The notes: generated by a model not told the origin, from the letters alone. Counted from the first letter of the stretch, positions 43,922-53,657 are shown. The stretch: 64,000 bases of DNA from Salinispirillum sp049115955 (GCA_049115955.1 JAGDZJ010000015.1:62001-126000), one strand, 5' to 3'. Made by a program: numbers and translations.

Positions 43922-45064
43922 ATGAAGTCCGCCATTCTGGGCGCCAAAGTGTTCACTGGGGAACGCTTCCTCGACCATCACGCCATCATTTTAGACGGCA
44001 CGGGCATAGACGCAGTGGTTCCACAGTCGGAAGTTCCCACATCTCTACCCTGTGCAGAGCTGAATGGCGGCATTGTGGCTCCGGGCTTCATAGATCTGCA
44101 AGTGAATGGCGGCGGTGGCGTACTGTTTAATAACGAACCGTCAGTAGACGCACTCAAACGCATTACCGATGGCCACCGAACGGTCGGCACCACCAGTTTA
44201 TTACCGACCACCATCAGCGACCGACGTGAGAATCTAGAAGCCTGCATTGCCGCCGTACTAGAAGCCATGCCCGTCAATCCCGGGCTACTCGGAGTGCACA
44301 TTGAAGGACCATTCTTCAACACAGAACGGCGCGGCGTGCATCGTGAAGAGTACATTCGAGCCATCACGGAAACCGACATCGACTTCTTATCACGCATCGC
44401 GGCTGACCTCCCTATTTTGCTGACACTAGCGCCAGAGATGACGCAACCTGGCCAAATCGCTCGACTGGTGCGGGCAGGCATTCGGGTCTCCGCCGGACAC
44501 AGCAACGCGAGTTACGCCGACGTAGAGCGCGCCATTCGCGAAGGCTTGACCGGTTTCACCCACCTATACAACGCCATGCGTTCTTTCCAAGGCCGCGAAC
44601 CGGGCGTAGTGGGGGCCGCTCTGGCAGACAGCAGCACCTATGCGGGCATCATTGTTGACAACTATCATGTACACCGCGAATCGGTGCGGTTGGCCTACCG
44701 CGCTAAGCCACTCGGCAAGCTGTATCTGGTCAGCGACTCCATGGCCACCATCGGTGCGGTGGAACCCTGGTTTGAATTGTACGGCGAACGCATTACGGCG
44801 GTTGACGGACGTCTGATCAGTGCTGAGGGCCGATTGGCGGGTTCAGCGATTGGATTGGTGGATGCGGTGCGGCTGTGCGTCAACGACATCGGCATCCCGC
44901 TAGACCATGCTCTGCGCATGGCATCGCGCTTTCCAGCGGAATACGTGAACGCCGATGACTATTTAGGTTGGATTAAACCCGGCCATCGTGCTGACCTTGT
45001 TCACCTGACGCCCGAATTGACAGTAGCGGGTACCTGGGTCGCAGGCGATTATCAAGCGCATTAA
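43922..45064 (+). CDS. nagA: N-acetylglucosamine-6-phosphate deacetylase
   Basis: 380 aa, E. coli 382. Converts GlcNAc-6-P to GlcN-6-P. Metal and active-site motifs: GGIVAPGFIDLQVNGGGGV, the Glu in LLGVHIEGPFF, His in SAGHSNASYADV and THLYNAM, and catalytic Asp in YLVSDSMATIG. AAAAGGA lies ahead of the ATG, 12 bases after the regulator gene. Product feeds NagB downstream. Confidence 0.96.
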   Translation: MKSAILGAKVFTGERFLDHHAIILDGTGIDAVVPQSEVPTSLPCAELNGGIVAPGFIDLQVNGGGGVLFNNEPSVDALKRITDGHRTVGTTSLLPTTISDRRENLEACIAAVLEAMPVNPGLLGVHIEGPFFNTERRGVHREEYIRAITETDIDFLSRIAADLPILLTLAPEMTQPGQIARLVRAGIRVSAGHSNASYADVERAIREGLTGFTHLYNAMRSFQGREPGVVGAALADSSTYAGIIVDNYHVHRESVRLAYRAKPLGKLYLVSDSMATIGAVEPWFELYGERITAVDGRLISAEGRLAGSAIGLVDAVRLCVNDIGIPLDHALRMASRFPAEYVNADDYLGWIKPGHRADLVHLTPELTVAGTWVAGDYQAH

Positions 45065-45073
45065 TCCACCGGC

Positions 45074-45155
45074 CGGTAGGAGCGCAGCCCTCTGCGCGAA
45101 AAGACGTTTAGCCTAGAACACAAACCTATTCGGCCAGAGGGCTGGCCTCCTACAG
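45074..45155. repeat. Inverted pair of REP-like units between nagA and nagB
   Basis: The left unit starts GTAGGAGCGCAGCCCTCTGC and ends GCGAA; the right, on the opposite strand, reads GTAGGAGGCCAGCCCTCTGG and ends CCGAA. Each folds alone (GCGCAG-CCCT-CTGCGC; GGCCAG-CCCT-CTGGCC) and the two can pair with each other. The GTAGGAG head and hairpin are those of Pseudomonas-type REP sequences. No transposase gene of the REP-associated type is in the window. Confidence 0.75.
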
Positions 45156-45167
45156 GAAATTTTTACC

Positions 45168-45953
45168 ATGCAAGTTGTTATACTGCCGCAGCCCTCAGAC
45201 GTAGCGCACTACGCCGCAGATTTGATCAGCCGTCAAATTCGCCAAAAGCCGGACGCGGTATTGGGCTTAGCGACCGGCTCTACGCCCATCGCGACGTATA
45301 AAGTATTGATCAATCTCGTCAGACAGGGTGCGTTGTCGTTCCAAAAAGTACGTACGTTTAATCTCGATGAGTATCTGGGGATTCCAGCGACGCACCCGCA
45401 AAGCTACCGTCATTTCATGAACGAAGAGTTGTTTGACCACATCGATATTGACCTGTTCCACACCCAAGTGCCGGATGGCATGTCAAAAGACCCTTCACAG
45501 GCCTGCGCGCAGTATGAAGCCGCCATTCAACAAGCCGGGGGCATTGACTTACAGCTACTCGGACTGGGCCGCAACGGCCACATTGGCTTTAACGAACCCT
45601 CGTCCAGCCTGGCCAGTCGAACACGCATTAAGACGCTGACGCCCGCTACCGTGGCCGACAATGCACGGTTCTTCGGGCCAGACGAATTTCAACCGCACTT
45701 GTCGATCACCATGGGTATTGGCACCATCATGGAAGCCCGCAAAATATTGCTGCTCGCCACCGGCGACAGTAAAGCCAGCGCGGTAAAAACCATGGTCGAA
45801 GGTGCACTGAGTGCCGCCTGCCCGGCCACGATATTGCAGATGCACCCGCACGCCACGGTGGTGCTGGACAGTGCCGCCGCCGCGCAGTTAGAGATGCGTG
45901 AGTTTTATCAATACATTGAGCATGAGAATCAAAAGCTGAAAGCCAATCGCTAA
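45168..45953 (+). CDS. nagB: Glucosamine-6-phosphate deaminase
   Basis: 261 aa, near E. coli 266. Converts GlcN-6-P to fructose-6-P and ammonia. Motifs LGLATGSTPIATYKVL, FNLDEYLGIPATHPQSYRHFM with the catalytic Asp, and LGRNGHIGFNEPSSSLASRTR with the Glu of the active-site lid. ATACAGGAAATTTTTACC precedes the ATG. Last gene of the amino-sugar operon; a REP pair separates it from nagA, which could set a different level for NagB. Confidence 0.96.
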   Translation: MQVVILPQPSDVAHYAADLISRQIRQKPDAVLGLATGSTPIATYKVLINLVRQGALSFQKVRTFNLDEYLGIPATHPQSYRHFMNEELFDHIDIDLFHTQVPDGMSKDPSQACAQYEAAIQQAGGIDLQLLGLGRNGHIGFNEPSSSLASRTRIKTLTPATVADNARFFGPDEFQPHLSITMGIGTIMEARKILLLATGDSKASAVKTMVEGALSAACPATILQMHPHATVVLDSAAAAQLEMREFYQYIEHENQKLKANR

Positions 45954-45969
45954 CAGTCTAGGTATGCCC

Positions 45970-46461
45970 TTAAGGCGTTTTAATGAGGGCCATGGTATAG
46001 GTGTCCCGGTAGCCACGACTGTCTTTACGTACTTGCCGGTGTAGACCTTCTTTGACGAACCCCATACTGGTGTACAGGGCAATGGCGGACCGATTGGTGG
46101 TGAACACTTCCAATTCCAACCGCGTGAAACCGGCCTGCCAACTGCTCTGAATAGTCGCGGCCAGCATAGCCTTACCATGGCCTTTACCACGGTATTCAGC
46201 CGCCACGCCCATGCCGACCCGTCCGACATGCCGTTGCACATCTGCACCGCGCGGATAAACATCGCACCAACCCACCGTTTGCTGACCTTCTTGCGCAATC
46301 CATACCGGATTACCCCGCTTAAGATTCGCCTCGATGAACCGCGTGAACATGGGCAGATCCGGCTTTTGCAGACTCATCAGAAATTCCTGCTCAGCGATCA
46401 CCGAGCACAAGACTCGATAAATTGCCGTGATATCACGTATCTGTGCCGCCCTAATACTCAC
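45970..46461 (-). CDS. GNAT-family N-acetyltransferase
   Basis: 163 aa from GTG at 46461-46459, which has GAGGG six bases upstream and opens directly on the domain (VSIRAAQIRDITAIYRV); an ATG at 46557 would need 32 codons of unrelated sequence. The acetyl-CoA motif VGMGVAAEYRGKGHGKAMLAA and TNRSAIALYTSMGFVKEGLH are clear. Substrate unknown; the RimI/YiiD-like body gives no hint. Convergent with nagB. Confidence 0.85.
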   Translation of the reverse strand: MSIRAAQIRDITAIYRVLCSVIAEQEFLMSLQKPDLPMFTRFIEANLKRGNPVWIAQEGQQTVGWCDVYPRGADVQRHVGRVGMGVAAEYRGKGHGKAMLAATIQSSWQAGFTRLELEVFTTNRSAIALYTSMGFVKEGLHRQVRKDSRGYRDTYTMALIKTP

Positions 46462-46620
46462 TCGGTACCCTCTATGATTGATCGTGCTCTTCCAAATCCG
46501 CTTATTATAGGCCGATGTGTGATCAAACTGCTGTTTCTTCGGCACAAGTAGCAGCATTTATAGTCACCAATGTCGTACAATGCGCGCTGCGTTTGTTTTT
46601 GCAGAGACTTATTCACAGTG

Positions 46621-47529
46621 ATGACCGCAGCACCCCAGTTCAATACCTCATGGCTGACCCCCCGCTACTGGGGCGTCTGGTTGTTATTAAGCTTCATGTG
46701 GCTGATCGCCCATTTGCCCTATGCCGTACAAATGCGCATCGGCACTATGATCGGCGGACTGCTTTATCATATTGCGCGCGAACGGCGACGTGTGGCGCAC
46801 GTCAACCTGTCTCTGGCATTCCCCGACCATTCAACCGAGCAACGCACGGCGCTGGTTAAAGCTGTATTCAGAGAAACCGGTAAAGCGCTGCCTGAGACCT
46901 GCATCGCATGGTTTCGCCACCCCGGTAAGTTGAGCATCGAATGGCACGTAGAGAACATCGCACAACTGGTGGAAGCGGCTGAGTCACCCCAAGGGGTGTT
47001 GCTGCTCGGAGCGCACTTTTCTTGCGTTGATATTTGCGGCGCTCTGATCGGTACTTTACTGGATTACGACACCCTGCATCGCCCGCACGGCAACCCGTTA
47101 ATGAACTATTTCCAATGTCGCGGACGGTTGCGTTTTGTCGGCGCACTGATTGAAAAGAAAGACATGCTCTCGATGATTCGGCGCTTGAAGAAAGGCCGGG
47201 TGATTTTCTATGCGCCAGATCAGGATTTAGGCCGCAAGTACTCCATCTTTGTCCCCTTCTTCGGTGTATCCACCGCCACCGTAACCGCAACGGCCAAGCT
47301 CGCCACCGTTGCCGGGGCGCGAGTCTTTTTAGCCCTCACCCTGCGGACGCCAACTGGCTACCGGATGCGCGCCATTGACGGCGAAGCGCTGTCGACGGGT
47401 AACATTGAAGCCGACACAGCCGCCTATAATGCTTGGCTGGAGGAAGAAATACGTCAACAACCGTCGCAATACCTCTGGCTGCACAAACGCTTTAAAACCC
47501 GCCCGAAGGGCGAGGCGAAACTGTATTAG
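46621..47529 (+). CDS. Lipid A biosynthesis acyltransferase (LpxL/HtrB family)
   Basis: 302 aa. Inner-membrane enzyme adding a secondary acyl chain to lipid A. A TM helix (about 17-38, WGVWLLLSFMWLIAHLPYA) precedes the HX4D catalytic motif, seen as GAHFSCVDICG, and the conserved FYAPDQDLGRKYSIFVPFFG. Whether it is LpxL- or LpxM-like cannot be decided. ATG at 46621 chosen so that the membrane anchor is N-terminal; Shine-Dalgarno is weak. Ends in a 4-base convergent overlap with the next gene. Confidence 0.9.
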   Translation: MTAAPQFNTSWLTPRYWGVWLLLSFMWLIAHLPYAVQMRIGTMIGGLLYHIARERRRVAHVNLSLAFPDHSTEQRTALVKAVFRETGKALPETCIAWFRHPGKLSIEWHVENIAQLVEAAESPQGVLLLGAHFSCVDICGALIGTLLDYDTLHRPHGNPLMNYFQCRGRLRFVGALIEKKDMLSMIRRLKKGRVIFYAPDQDLGRKYSIFVPFFGVSTATVTATAKLATVAGARVFLALTLRTPTGYRMRAIDGEALSTGNIEADTAAYNAWLEEEIRQQPSQYLWLHKRFKTRPKGEAKLY

Positions 47530-48278
47530 GGTGTCGATTGAATGTCGTAAGCAGAAATGATGGCGTCATAATCACCGTTTTCTCGAATGGCCTTTAGCCC
47601 AACATTAAACAGCCGAACAACACGGTCGCCTTCGGAGGTGCGTGGCGCAATGAAGTGCAGAGTGACCTCTTGGATCGCTTGCTCGGAGATAAAGTAATCG
47701 GCGCTATCTAAACCTTCTGCTGCGGTCAACGCAGACCACTGAAAATTGTTGGCCAGCAAAAAATCAACCCGCGACGTCGCCAGCATGCGTGGGCACGCAT
47801 TGTAGTCGCGCGGTTGAGAATAACGAATGTCTCCGCTGCGCAACATGGCGTCTACCACCGATGGCAGAGCCCAGCCCAGCGGCCAACACAATTCTCGGCC
47901 CACCAAATCACCCGCGTGTTGATAGTTTACTGGATTATCTGAGCGCGATATCACCAGCGTTCGGACACGAATGAGTGGGCCTGAATAAACCATATCGCGC
48001 ACGCGGTCAGCGGACGGAATGTACGGAAAGGTACCCTGTACTTCGCCCATCAGGGCGTCTCGATACCCTCGTTGCCACGGCGAAAACTCCACCTGCAAGT
48101 CCCGGCCCACGGCAGCGAAAGCGGCCCGAACAATTTCCGTTGCCAAACCACCACCGGGTAGGTTTTCATCGGCGAAAGGTGGGTACTGATTACCTGTCAC
48201 CAAACGCAATGTCTCTGCCTGCACGCTTCCACACAGGGCAATCAGCACCACGATCAAAATACCTGTCATGCGCTTCAT
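47526..48278 (-). CDS. Periplasmic substrate-binding-domain protein (SBP_bac_3-like)
   Basis: 250 aa. Signal peptide 1-21 (...CGSVQAE). Family-3 solute-binding fold: LRLVTGNQYPPFADENLPGGGLATEIVRAAF at the start, YSGPLIRVRTLVI in the middle. No permease or ATPase gene adjoins, so it is probably one of the stand-alone PBP-like proteins common in marine gammaproteobacteria, with a sensing or unknown role. Follows glnE by 43 bases on the same strand. Confidence 0.8.
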   Translation of the reverse strand: MKRMTGILIVVLIALCGSVQAETLRLVTGNQYPPFADENLPGGGLATEIVRAAFAAVGRDLQVEFSPWQRGYRDALMGEVQGTFPYIPSADRVRDMVYSGPLIRVRTLVISRSDNPVNYQHAGDLVGRELCWPLGWALPSVVDAMLRSGDIRYSQPRDYNACPRMLATSRVDFLLANNFQWSALTAAEGLDSADYFISEQAIQEVTLHFIAPRTSEGDRVVRLFNVGLKAIRENGDYDAIISAYDIQSTP

Positions 48279-48321
48279 TGTTTTGCCTAGCCAGATGGTC
48301 TTTTAATGAGCTTAGTTCTTT

Positions 48322-51156
48322 TTAAGCAACGTGAACGAGTTTCTGCCAATGCGTCCGCACCGTCTGAATGATGTCATTAAACTCGGCCAACTGATCAGCC
48401 CCGTGCAGTTTTCCGTCGCCATTCTGTAGCGCCTGCCGGTGCACTTCTTGGCGCCACTTCAGATAAGCGCGGCTCAACGCGTTACGCTCGTCGTCGGTAA
48501 TACGCTGGCACCGATTAAGCGTTTCGAGCAGGCGCATGTTGTCGGACCACAGCACTAAGTCACCGTCTTCAGCGGCGTGGCGCAAAAGCAGAAATTGCAC
48601 TAAGAATTCGATGTCTACTACACCACCGGGGTCTTGTTTGATATTGAATTGCTCGGCTTGTTTGGCCGCCGACGTACCCAAGTTCGTGCGCATTTTGTCG
48701 CGCATGACGGTGACTTCTTGCCAGAGTTGCGCGGCATCTCGCGGGCGCCGAATGATGTCGGCCCGCACCTGTTCCACCGCTTCTTTTAAGCGCGGACAAC
48801 CCGCCACAACACGAGCCCTCACCAAGGCTTGATGCTCCCACGTCCATGCCTCGTTTTCTTGGTACTTGCGGAACGCCGACAGCGAGCACACCAACATGCC
48901 AGAATTGCCTGACGGTCGCAGGCGCATGTCTACTTCGTACAGGATACCAGAAGGCGTTTGCGTCGTGAGCAGGTGCACAATACGCTGCCCCAGCCGCATG
49001 AAGAACACATTGTTGTCGACCGGCTTAATGCCGTTGGTCTGCCCTTGCGGTGCGCCGTCGTGCACAAACACTAGATCTAAATCGGATTCATAGCTGAGTT
49101 CCAAGCCACCCATTTTACCGTACGCCAGAATCACAAAATCGGGGTCGCACAATTGTCCGTCTTCACGCGACGGCACGCCGTGTTTATCCGTCATCTGATC
49201 CCAAGCTAACCATTGAACCTGCTGCAACACCTCTTCAGCGGTGTAGGTGAGATAGTCACTGATTTTCATCAGCGGCAAATTACCGGTCAGCTCACACGCC
49301 GCCGCACGCAGCACGCGACTGTGACGAAAATGCCGCAATTGTTCCATTTGCTGCTCCAAGTCATCGTCAGGCAAACGCAGCAACCGTTGCTTGAGATCGT
49401 CTCCCAACGCGCGGCGACTAGGCAAACGATACAGCTCGTCGGGGTCAGTCAGTTCGTCCAGCAAATAGGCCTTATCGACAAACTGGTCAGCCACCCAGGG
49501 ACTCAGCATCACCAGCTTGACCAGTTCGCGGATGGCCTGCGGGTTCTCCACCAGCATGATGAGATAAGCACTGCGGCGTAATACGCCCTGTATGACGGGA
49601 GTCAGCCGTGTGATCGCATCGGCTGGCCGTTGCAAGCGTGCTAATTCGTTCAGCAGCAAAGGCATGAATCGGTCCAACCGATCCCATGCGATCTCGCTGA
49701 GGTTGTACTTCTCCGCTTCGTCGCGAATCTGTTGTACAGCAGCCGCCACGTGTTGCCCTTCATCGCCAAAATCCAGCGCCCAGTCAGCGCTGGCAATATC
49801 CCGCCAAAACGGCTCCCATGGGTGTTCGGCCCCACTCATTTCGTCGGGCGGTGCGATGAACGCATCAAAGTGTCGACTCACCACACCACGTACATCACCC
49901 GTCCACGTCAGTAAAGCCGCCCAATCATCAAAGCCCATGACCTGAGCCAAGCGCGTGCGCCAACGGTCGTCGGTGGGCAGCTCTTGGGTCTGGCGATCTT
50001 CTTGCGCTTGTATCAGGTGCTCCAGGCGGCGCAGGGCTTGGTAGCTGTCGAGCAGTTCCATGCACACGGCTTCGGGCAACAGTTGCTCGGTCATGATGGC
50101 GTCCATGGCGGCAAATATATTGGGGTTCTGCAAGCCATGGCTCTGGCCACCCTGAATCAACTGCACGGCCTGCACAATGAACTCCACTTCACGAATGCCG
50201 CCCGAGCCCAACTTAATATTGGCTTGGCGCTGCAAGCGACGATTTTCAGCGGCGATGCGTTGTTTCATTTCGCGCAGCGCGTCTAACACCTGATAATCAA
50301 TGTAGCGGCGGAACACAAAGGCTTTGAGCTTGGGCATCAACCCCGTCTCGGCGACCTTTACTGAAGTGACGGCGCGCGCCTTGATCAAGGCGTAGCGCTC
50401 CCAGTCTCGGCCTTGCTCCTGATAATAGGTTTCGGTGGCGCGGAAATTCAATGCCAAAGGACCACTCTGGCCGTTTGGGCGCAGGCGCATATCGACCCGA
50501 TGCACAAAGCCATCGACTGTGCGTTGATCCAAATATTGAATGATTTTACGTCCCACACGGGTAAAAAACTCACCGTGTGTGAGCGATCGCTTACCGTCGG
50601 TTTCGCCTTCAGTGGGGTAGGAAAAGATCAGGTCGATGTCAGAACTGAGGTTCAATTCGCGCGCCCCGAGTTTGCCCATGCCCAGCACCACCAGCCGTTG
50701 CGGTTGCCGACTGAACGGGCAACGTGCGGGCTCACCGAAACGGCTGACCATCTGAGCTGTGGCAAACTCGGTGGCGCAGTTGATGGCGAGGTCTGCTACC
50801 TGAGTGATGGATTCTAACCGTTCCGGCAGCGCAGGATGTTGCAGTACTTCCTGCCAGATCAACCATATCTGATGCCGGTTGCGCCACTGGCGCAGCACCG
50901 CCATGAAGTCATCTTCATCAGTAACATCCGCCATGGCTTCTGTCAGTGCAGCTTCTGGCTTGTAGTCTGCCTGGTCCAACATCGCGGTCAAGATAGGCAG
51001 CTGTGCGGGGTCTAATAATAAGTGCTGAGTGGCAAATTGACTGGCCTGCACCAAGGCGCGTAATGCACTCTCCCAGCGCTCGACGTCTTTAGGGCTAGAA
51101 TGCGCCTGCCATGCGGCCAACACAGTGTCGTAATCGGCCTGCCAATCGTTACTCAT
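48322..51156 (-). CDS. glnE: Bifunctional glutamine synthetase adenylyltransferase/adenylyl-removing enzyme
   Basis: 944 aa, the family size. Controls glutamine synthetase by adding or removing AMP under PII and glutamine signals. Two nucleotidyltransferase domains are seen: GMGKLGARELNLSSDIDLIF (N-terminal removase half) and AYGKMGGLELSYESDLDLVF (C-terminal adenylylating half), each with helical partner segments (IKLGSGGIREVEFIVQ and NIKQDPGGVVDIEFLVQF). Complete gene with no sign of damage. Confidence 0.96.
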   Translation of the reverse strand: MSNDWQADYDTVLAAWQAHSSPKDVERWESALRALVQASQFATQHLLLDPAQLPILTAMLDQADYKPEAALTEAMADVTDEDDFMAVLRQWRNRHQIWLIWQEVLQHPALPERLESITQVADLAINCATEFATAQMVSRFGEPARCPFSRQPQRLVVLGMGKLGARELNLSSDIDLIFSYPTEGETDGKRSLTHGEFFTRVGRKIIQYLDQRTVDGFVHRVDMRLRPNGQSGPLALNFRATETYYQEQGRDWERYALIKARAVTSVKVAETGLMPKLKAFVFRRYIDYQVLDALREMKQRIAAENRRLQRQANIKLGSGGIREVEFIVQAVQLIQGGQSHGLQNPNIFAAMDAIMTEQLLPEAVCMELLDSYQALRRLEHLIQAQEDRQTQELPTDDRWRTRLAQVMGFDDWAALLTWTGDVRGVVSRHFDAFIAPPDEMSGAEHPWEPFWRDIASADWALDFGDEGQHVAAAVQQIRDEAEKYNLSEIAWDRLDRFMPLLLNELARLQRPADAITRLTPVIQGVLRRSAYLIMLVENPQAIRELVKLVMLSPWVADQFVDKAYLLDELTDPDELYRLPSRRALGDDLKQRLLRLPDDDLEQQMEQLRHFRHSRVLRAAACELTGNLPLMKISDYLTYTAEEVLQQVQWLAWDQMTDKHGVPSREDGQLCDPDFVILAYGKMGGLELSYESDLDLVFVHDGAPQGQTNGIKPVDNNVFFMRLGQRIVHLLTTQTPSGILYEVDMRLRPSGNSGMLVCSLSAFRKYQENEAWTWEHQALVRARVVAGCPRLKEAVEQVRADIIRRPRDAAQLWQEVTVMRDKMRTNLGTSAAKQAEQFNIKQDPGGVVDIEFLVQFLLLRHAAEDGDLVLWSDNMRLLETLNRCQRITDDERNALSRAYLKWRQEVHRQALQNGDGKLHGADQLAEFNDIIQTVRTHWQKLVHVA

Positions 51157-51312
51157 CCTATGTCTCCAATCCCAGTGTGCTTATGAATGAGTCTAAAGGG
51201 CGCGCTGAAGAACGTCACGACCTATACGAAATAAAACACCACACAAGACATAGGAAAAGACAGCGGTTCGGCTCACCTGATAAACTGCACGCTAATATCA
51301 CCCGTCAACCAC

Positions 51313-52008
51313 ATGGAGAAATCGCAGGTGCCTATGCTGCAATGGCTGCCTTATGTCATGGCCCCCAGAACCTGGCTGCATGTGTTGGCTGCCTGCGCGC
51401 TGCTGGTCGCAACCGCACTTTGGCACCCGGATATACCGACCTCATGGCCTATGGCGGAAGCACTGCATCACCTTTCACTGGTTTGCCTTTTGTATCTGCT
51501 GGGTCGCCCATTTCTGCTGCGTCACCTTGCTTTTGGCGCTGCCGTATTGATCTATGGGCTACCGCTGTTGTTGATGGCTGCGCCGCTAGGCCATTTTACC
51601 TATCCGTACGCAACATCCTTTGGTGTTCTGAGCGCGCTGATGGTGATCGCTGTTGCCGTGGCAGACTTTCGCTGGAATACCCGCCCGCTCGTATTACCAT
51701 CTGCGACCATACTGCTGCTTTTAGGCTCGGTCGGTGTGTTGCTGTTACCCGCCATGCAGTCAGCACTGCCTTGGTTATCTGCATTCGGTAACGATACCCT
51801 GCTGCTGCCAATAGCGGCCGTGTTTGCTGGCTTGTGGGCAGCGTTCTCTGGCCGCACGGTGTTGATGTGGCTGCTGGTGTTAACCCTATACGCTTTCCGC
51901 ACCGACCTGTTCGCCCCGATTTCTGGTTGGCAATACCTCGTCGACCCCCTCTTTTTATGCCTTGCAGGCCTGCAATGGCTAGAAAAAATAACGGCTCCAA
52001 GCTCATAG
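51313..52008 (+). CDS. Hypothetical multi-pass inner-membrane protein
   Basis: 231 aa, not recognised. About seven hydrophobic segments fill residues 15-225 (for example LHVLAACALLVATAL, ILLLLGSVGVLLLP, TVLMWLLVLTLYAF) with very short loops and no motif I can assign. An ATG eight codons downstream (51334) has AGGTG just before it and may be the true start. Divergent from glnE, followed by the chemoreceptor gene 82 bases later. Strong hydrophobic periodicity supports a real gene over the other frames. Confidence 0.7.
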   Translation: MEKSQVPMLQWLPYVMAPRTWLHVLAACALLVATALWHPDIPTSWPMAEALHHLSLVCLLYLLGRPFLLRHLAFGAAVLIYGLPLLLMAAPLGHFTYPYATSFGVLSALMVIAVAVADFRWNTRPLVLPSATILLLLGSVGVLLLPAMQSALPWLSAFGNDTLLLPIAAVFAGLWAAFSGRTVLMWLLVLTLYAFRTDLFAPISGWQYLVDPLFLCLAGLQWLEKITAPSS

Positions 52009-52090
52009 GGTCGCACGCGCTTGAGTGCGGAGCCGCTGTCGACTAGAGTTAACCTATAATTACAAAAACCTTATTTACTGGATACATCAC

Positions 52091-53617
52091 ATGACCATAC
52101 TCGGCCGCCTGCGCTTTCTACTTATTGCTCAAACCGTTGCCATTGTCGTAACGGCCATCATAATACTCGGCGGCCTGAATCTGGCCCGGACCTTGGCTGG
52201 CTACTTTCCTGACACCTTGATTCCGGGCGCTGTTGCGGTGAAAAACTTAAACATCACCGCACTGAATCTCTATATTGAAGCCAACCGTGATAATGATGTC
52301 AGCGAGTTGCGCGCCGATGGGGATCGTTGGCTCGCCACCTTAAATCGCGTGATCGATGCCGGGGAAGGCCAAGCAGCAGTAGTAAATGCTCAGCAGAACG
52401 TTAATCGTGACTGGCAGGCATTGCGGACGGCAACAGGCCAGCAACGCGAAGCAGCCTTCAGCAGCTTTCAAACATCAATGGCAGCGGTCGATGGCATTCT
52501 GGCTCAATTGGTAACAACCGGTGGCGCGCGCATCATGGATACCATTACCACCACCAGAACCATTATCGTGACCGTGATACTGGCCATCGTGGTGATTTCA
52601 CTCGCCGCGACCTTCATCATTGGACGCACAGCAACACGCGCCGTTAACAACCTCATCAACCCTATTCGCTTATTGACTCAACGTGACCTGACCACGCAAT
52701 TTAATGTGAGTGGCAAACACGAATTCAGCCGACTAGGGCAAGACCTGAATCAAATGACGCAGTCCATGGCCACCGCGTTCAGTGTTATTCGTGACCGTGT
52801 GGATGGGCTGAAAGACATCTCCGAACGCTTCGCAGAGTCGAGTGTTAAGGCATCAGAAAATATGCACAATCAGTTGCATGAGACGGATCAGGTTGCCACC
52901 GCCATCAACGAGCTCTCAGCGTCAGCCGGTGAAGTGGCGGCGCGCGCCGACTCGGTGAGCCAGATCACGCAAGAGGTGGCAGACCAAGCCAGCGAGTCCG
53001 GGCGTCGTGTCGGCCAGTCGGCGAAGAAGTCTGAGCAAGTCAGTACCTACATGAACGACACGCTAGAGAAAATCAGCAGTCTAGCCAACCTAACCACTGA
53101 AATCAGTGACGCGCTGAATGTAATCAACGCCATTGCTGAACAAACTAACTTACTGGCCTTGAACGCCGCCATTGAAGCTGCGCGCGCTGGTGAACAGGGT
53201 CGTGGTTTTGCGGTGGTAGCAGACGAGGTACGTACCTTGGCTACCCGTTCGGCAGAGTCTACCAAACAGATATCGGGTGTGATCGAGCGCTTGGGCAATG
53301 CCGCTAAGGCAGCTTTAGAATCGTCAGACCAAGCGTCGGCGCTGGCCACTGAGAATAAGGTGACCGCGACCGAAGTGAATGACGAAATTAATATCATGGT
53401 CGGTCGCATTCATGATCTACGTGACCTGATCACCCAGATCGCTGAAAATGCGCGCGAACAAGAAACAGTCACCGAGTCCCTGAGCGCCAACGTCACTCAC
53501 ATCAACGACTTGGCGAAAGACAACGCCAGCTTCGGCGATATGATTGGGCGTGATGTAGAGACCATCAAACAGACAGTTTCAGATACGCAGGCGCAGGTGC
53601 GGCAATTTAAATTGTAG
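52091..53617 (+). CDS. Methyl-accepting chemotaxis protein
   Basis: 508 aa. TM1 (about 12-32), a short periplasmic four-helix-type sensor (about 33-157), TM2 (about 158-182), HAMP (about 183-235) and the long cytoplasmic coiled coil with hairpin tip NAIAEQTNLLALNAAIEAARAGEQGRGFAVVADEV. Sends ligand signals to CheA/CheW. No CheR-binding pentapeptide at the C-terminus. The ATG at 52091 is used; a frame extension to 52025 adds a charged stretch before the membrane helix. Ligand unknown. Confidence 0.92.
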   Translation: MTILGRLRFLLIAQTVAIVVTAIIILGGLNLARTLAGYFPDTLIPGAVAVKNLNITALNLYIEANRDNDVSELRADGDRWLATLNRVIDAGEGQAAVVNAQQNVNRDWQALRTATGQQREAAFSSFQTSMAAVDGILAQLVTTGGARIMDTITTTRTIIVTVILAIVVISLAATFIIGRTATRAVNNLINPIRLLTQRDLTTQFNVSGKHEFSRLGQDLNQMTQSMATAFSVIRDRVDGLKDISERFAESSVKASENMHNQLHETDQVATAINELSASAGEVAARADSVSQITQEVADQASESGRRVGQSAKKSEQVSTYMNDTLEKISSLANLTTEISDALNVINAIAEQTNLLALNAAIEAARAGEQGRGFAVVADEVRTLATRSAESTKQISGVIERLGNAAKAALESSDQASALATENKVTATEVNDEINIMVGRIHDLRDLITQIAENAREQETVTESLSANVTHINDLAKDNASFGDMIGRDVETIKQTVSDTQAQVRQFKL

Positions 53618-53657
53618 GCTTGCTGCCAGAAGTGAGCGCAGTCGTTTCCAGGCCTGC

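Noticed and set aside
51111..51791. 226-codon plus-strand frame overlapping the membrane protein gene
   Set aside because: Composition is Arg/Cys-rich and unpatterned, while the other frame encodes regular membrane helices; starts inside glnE.
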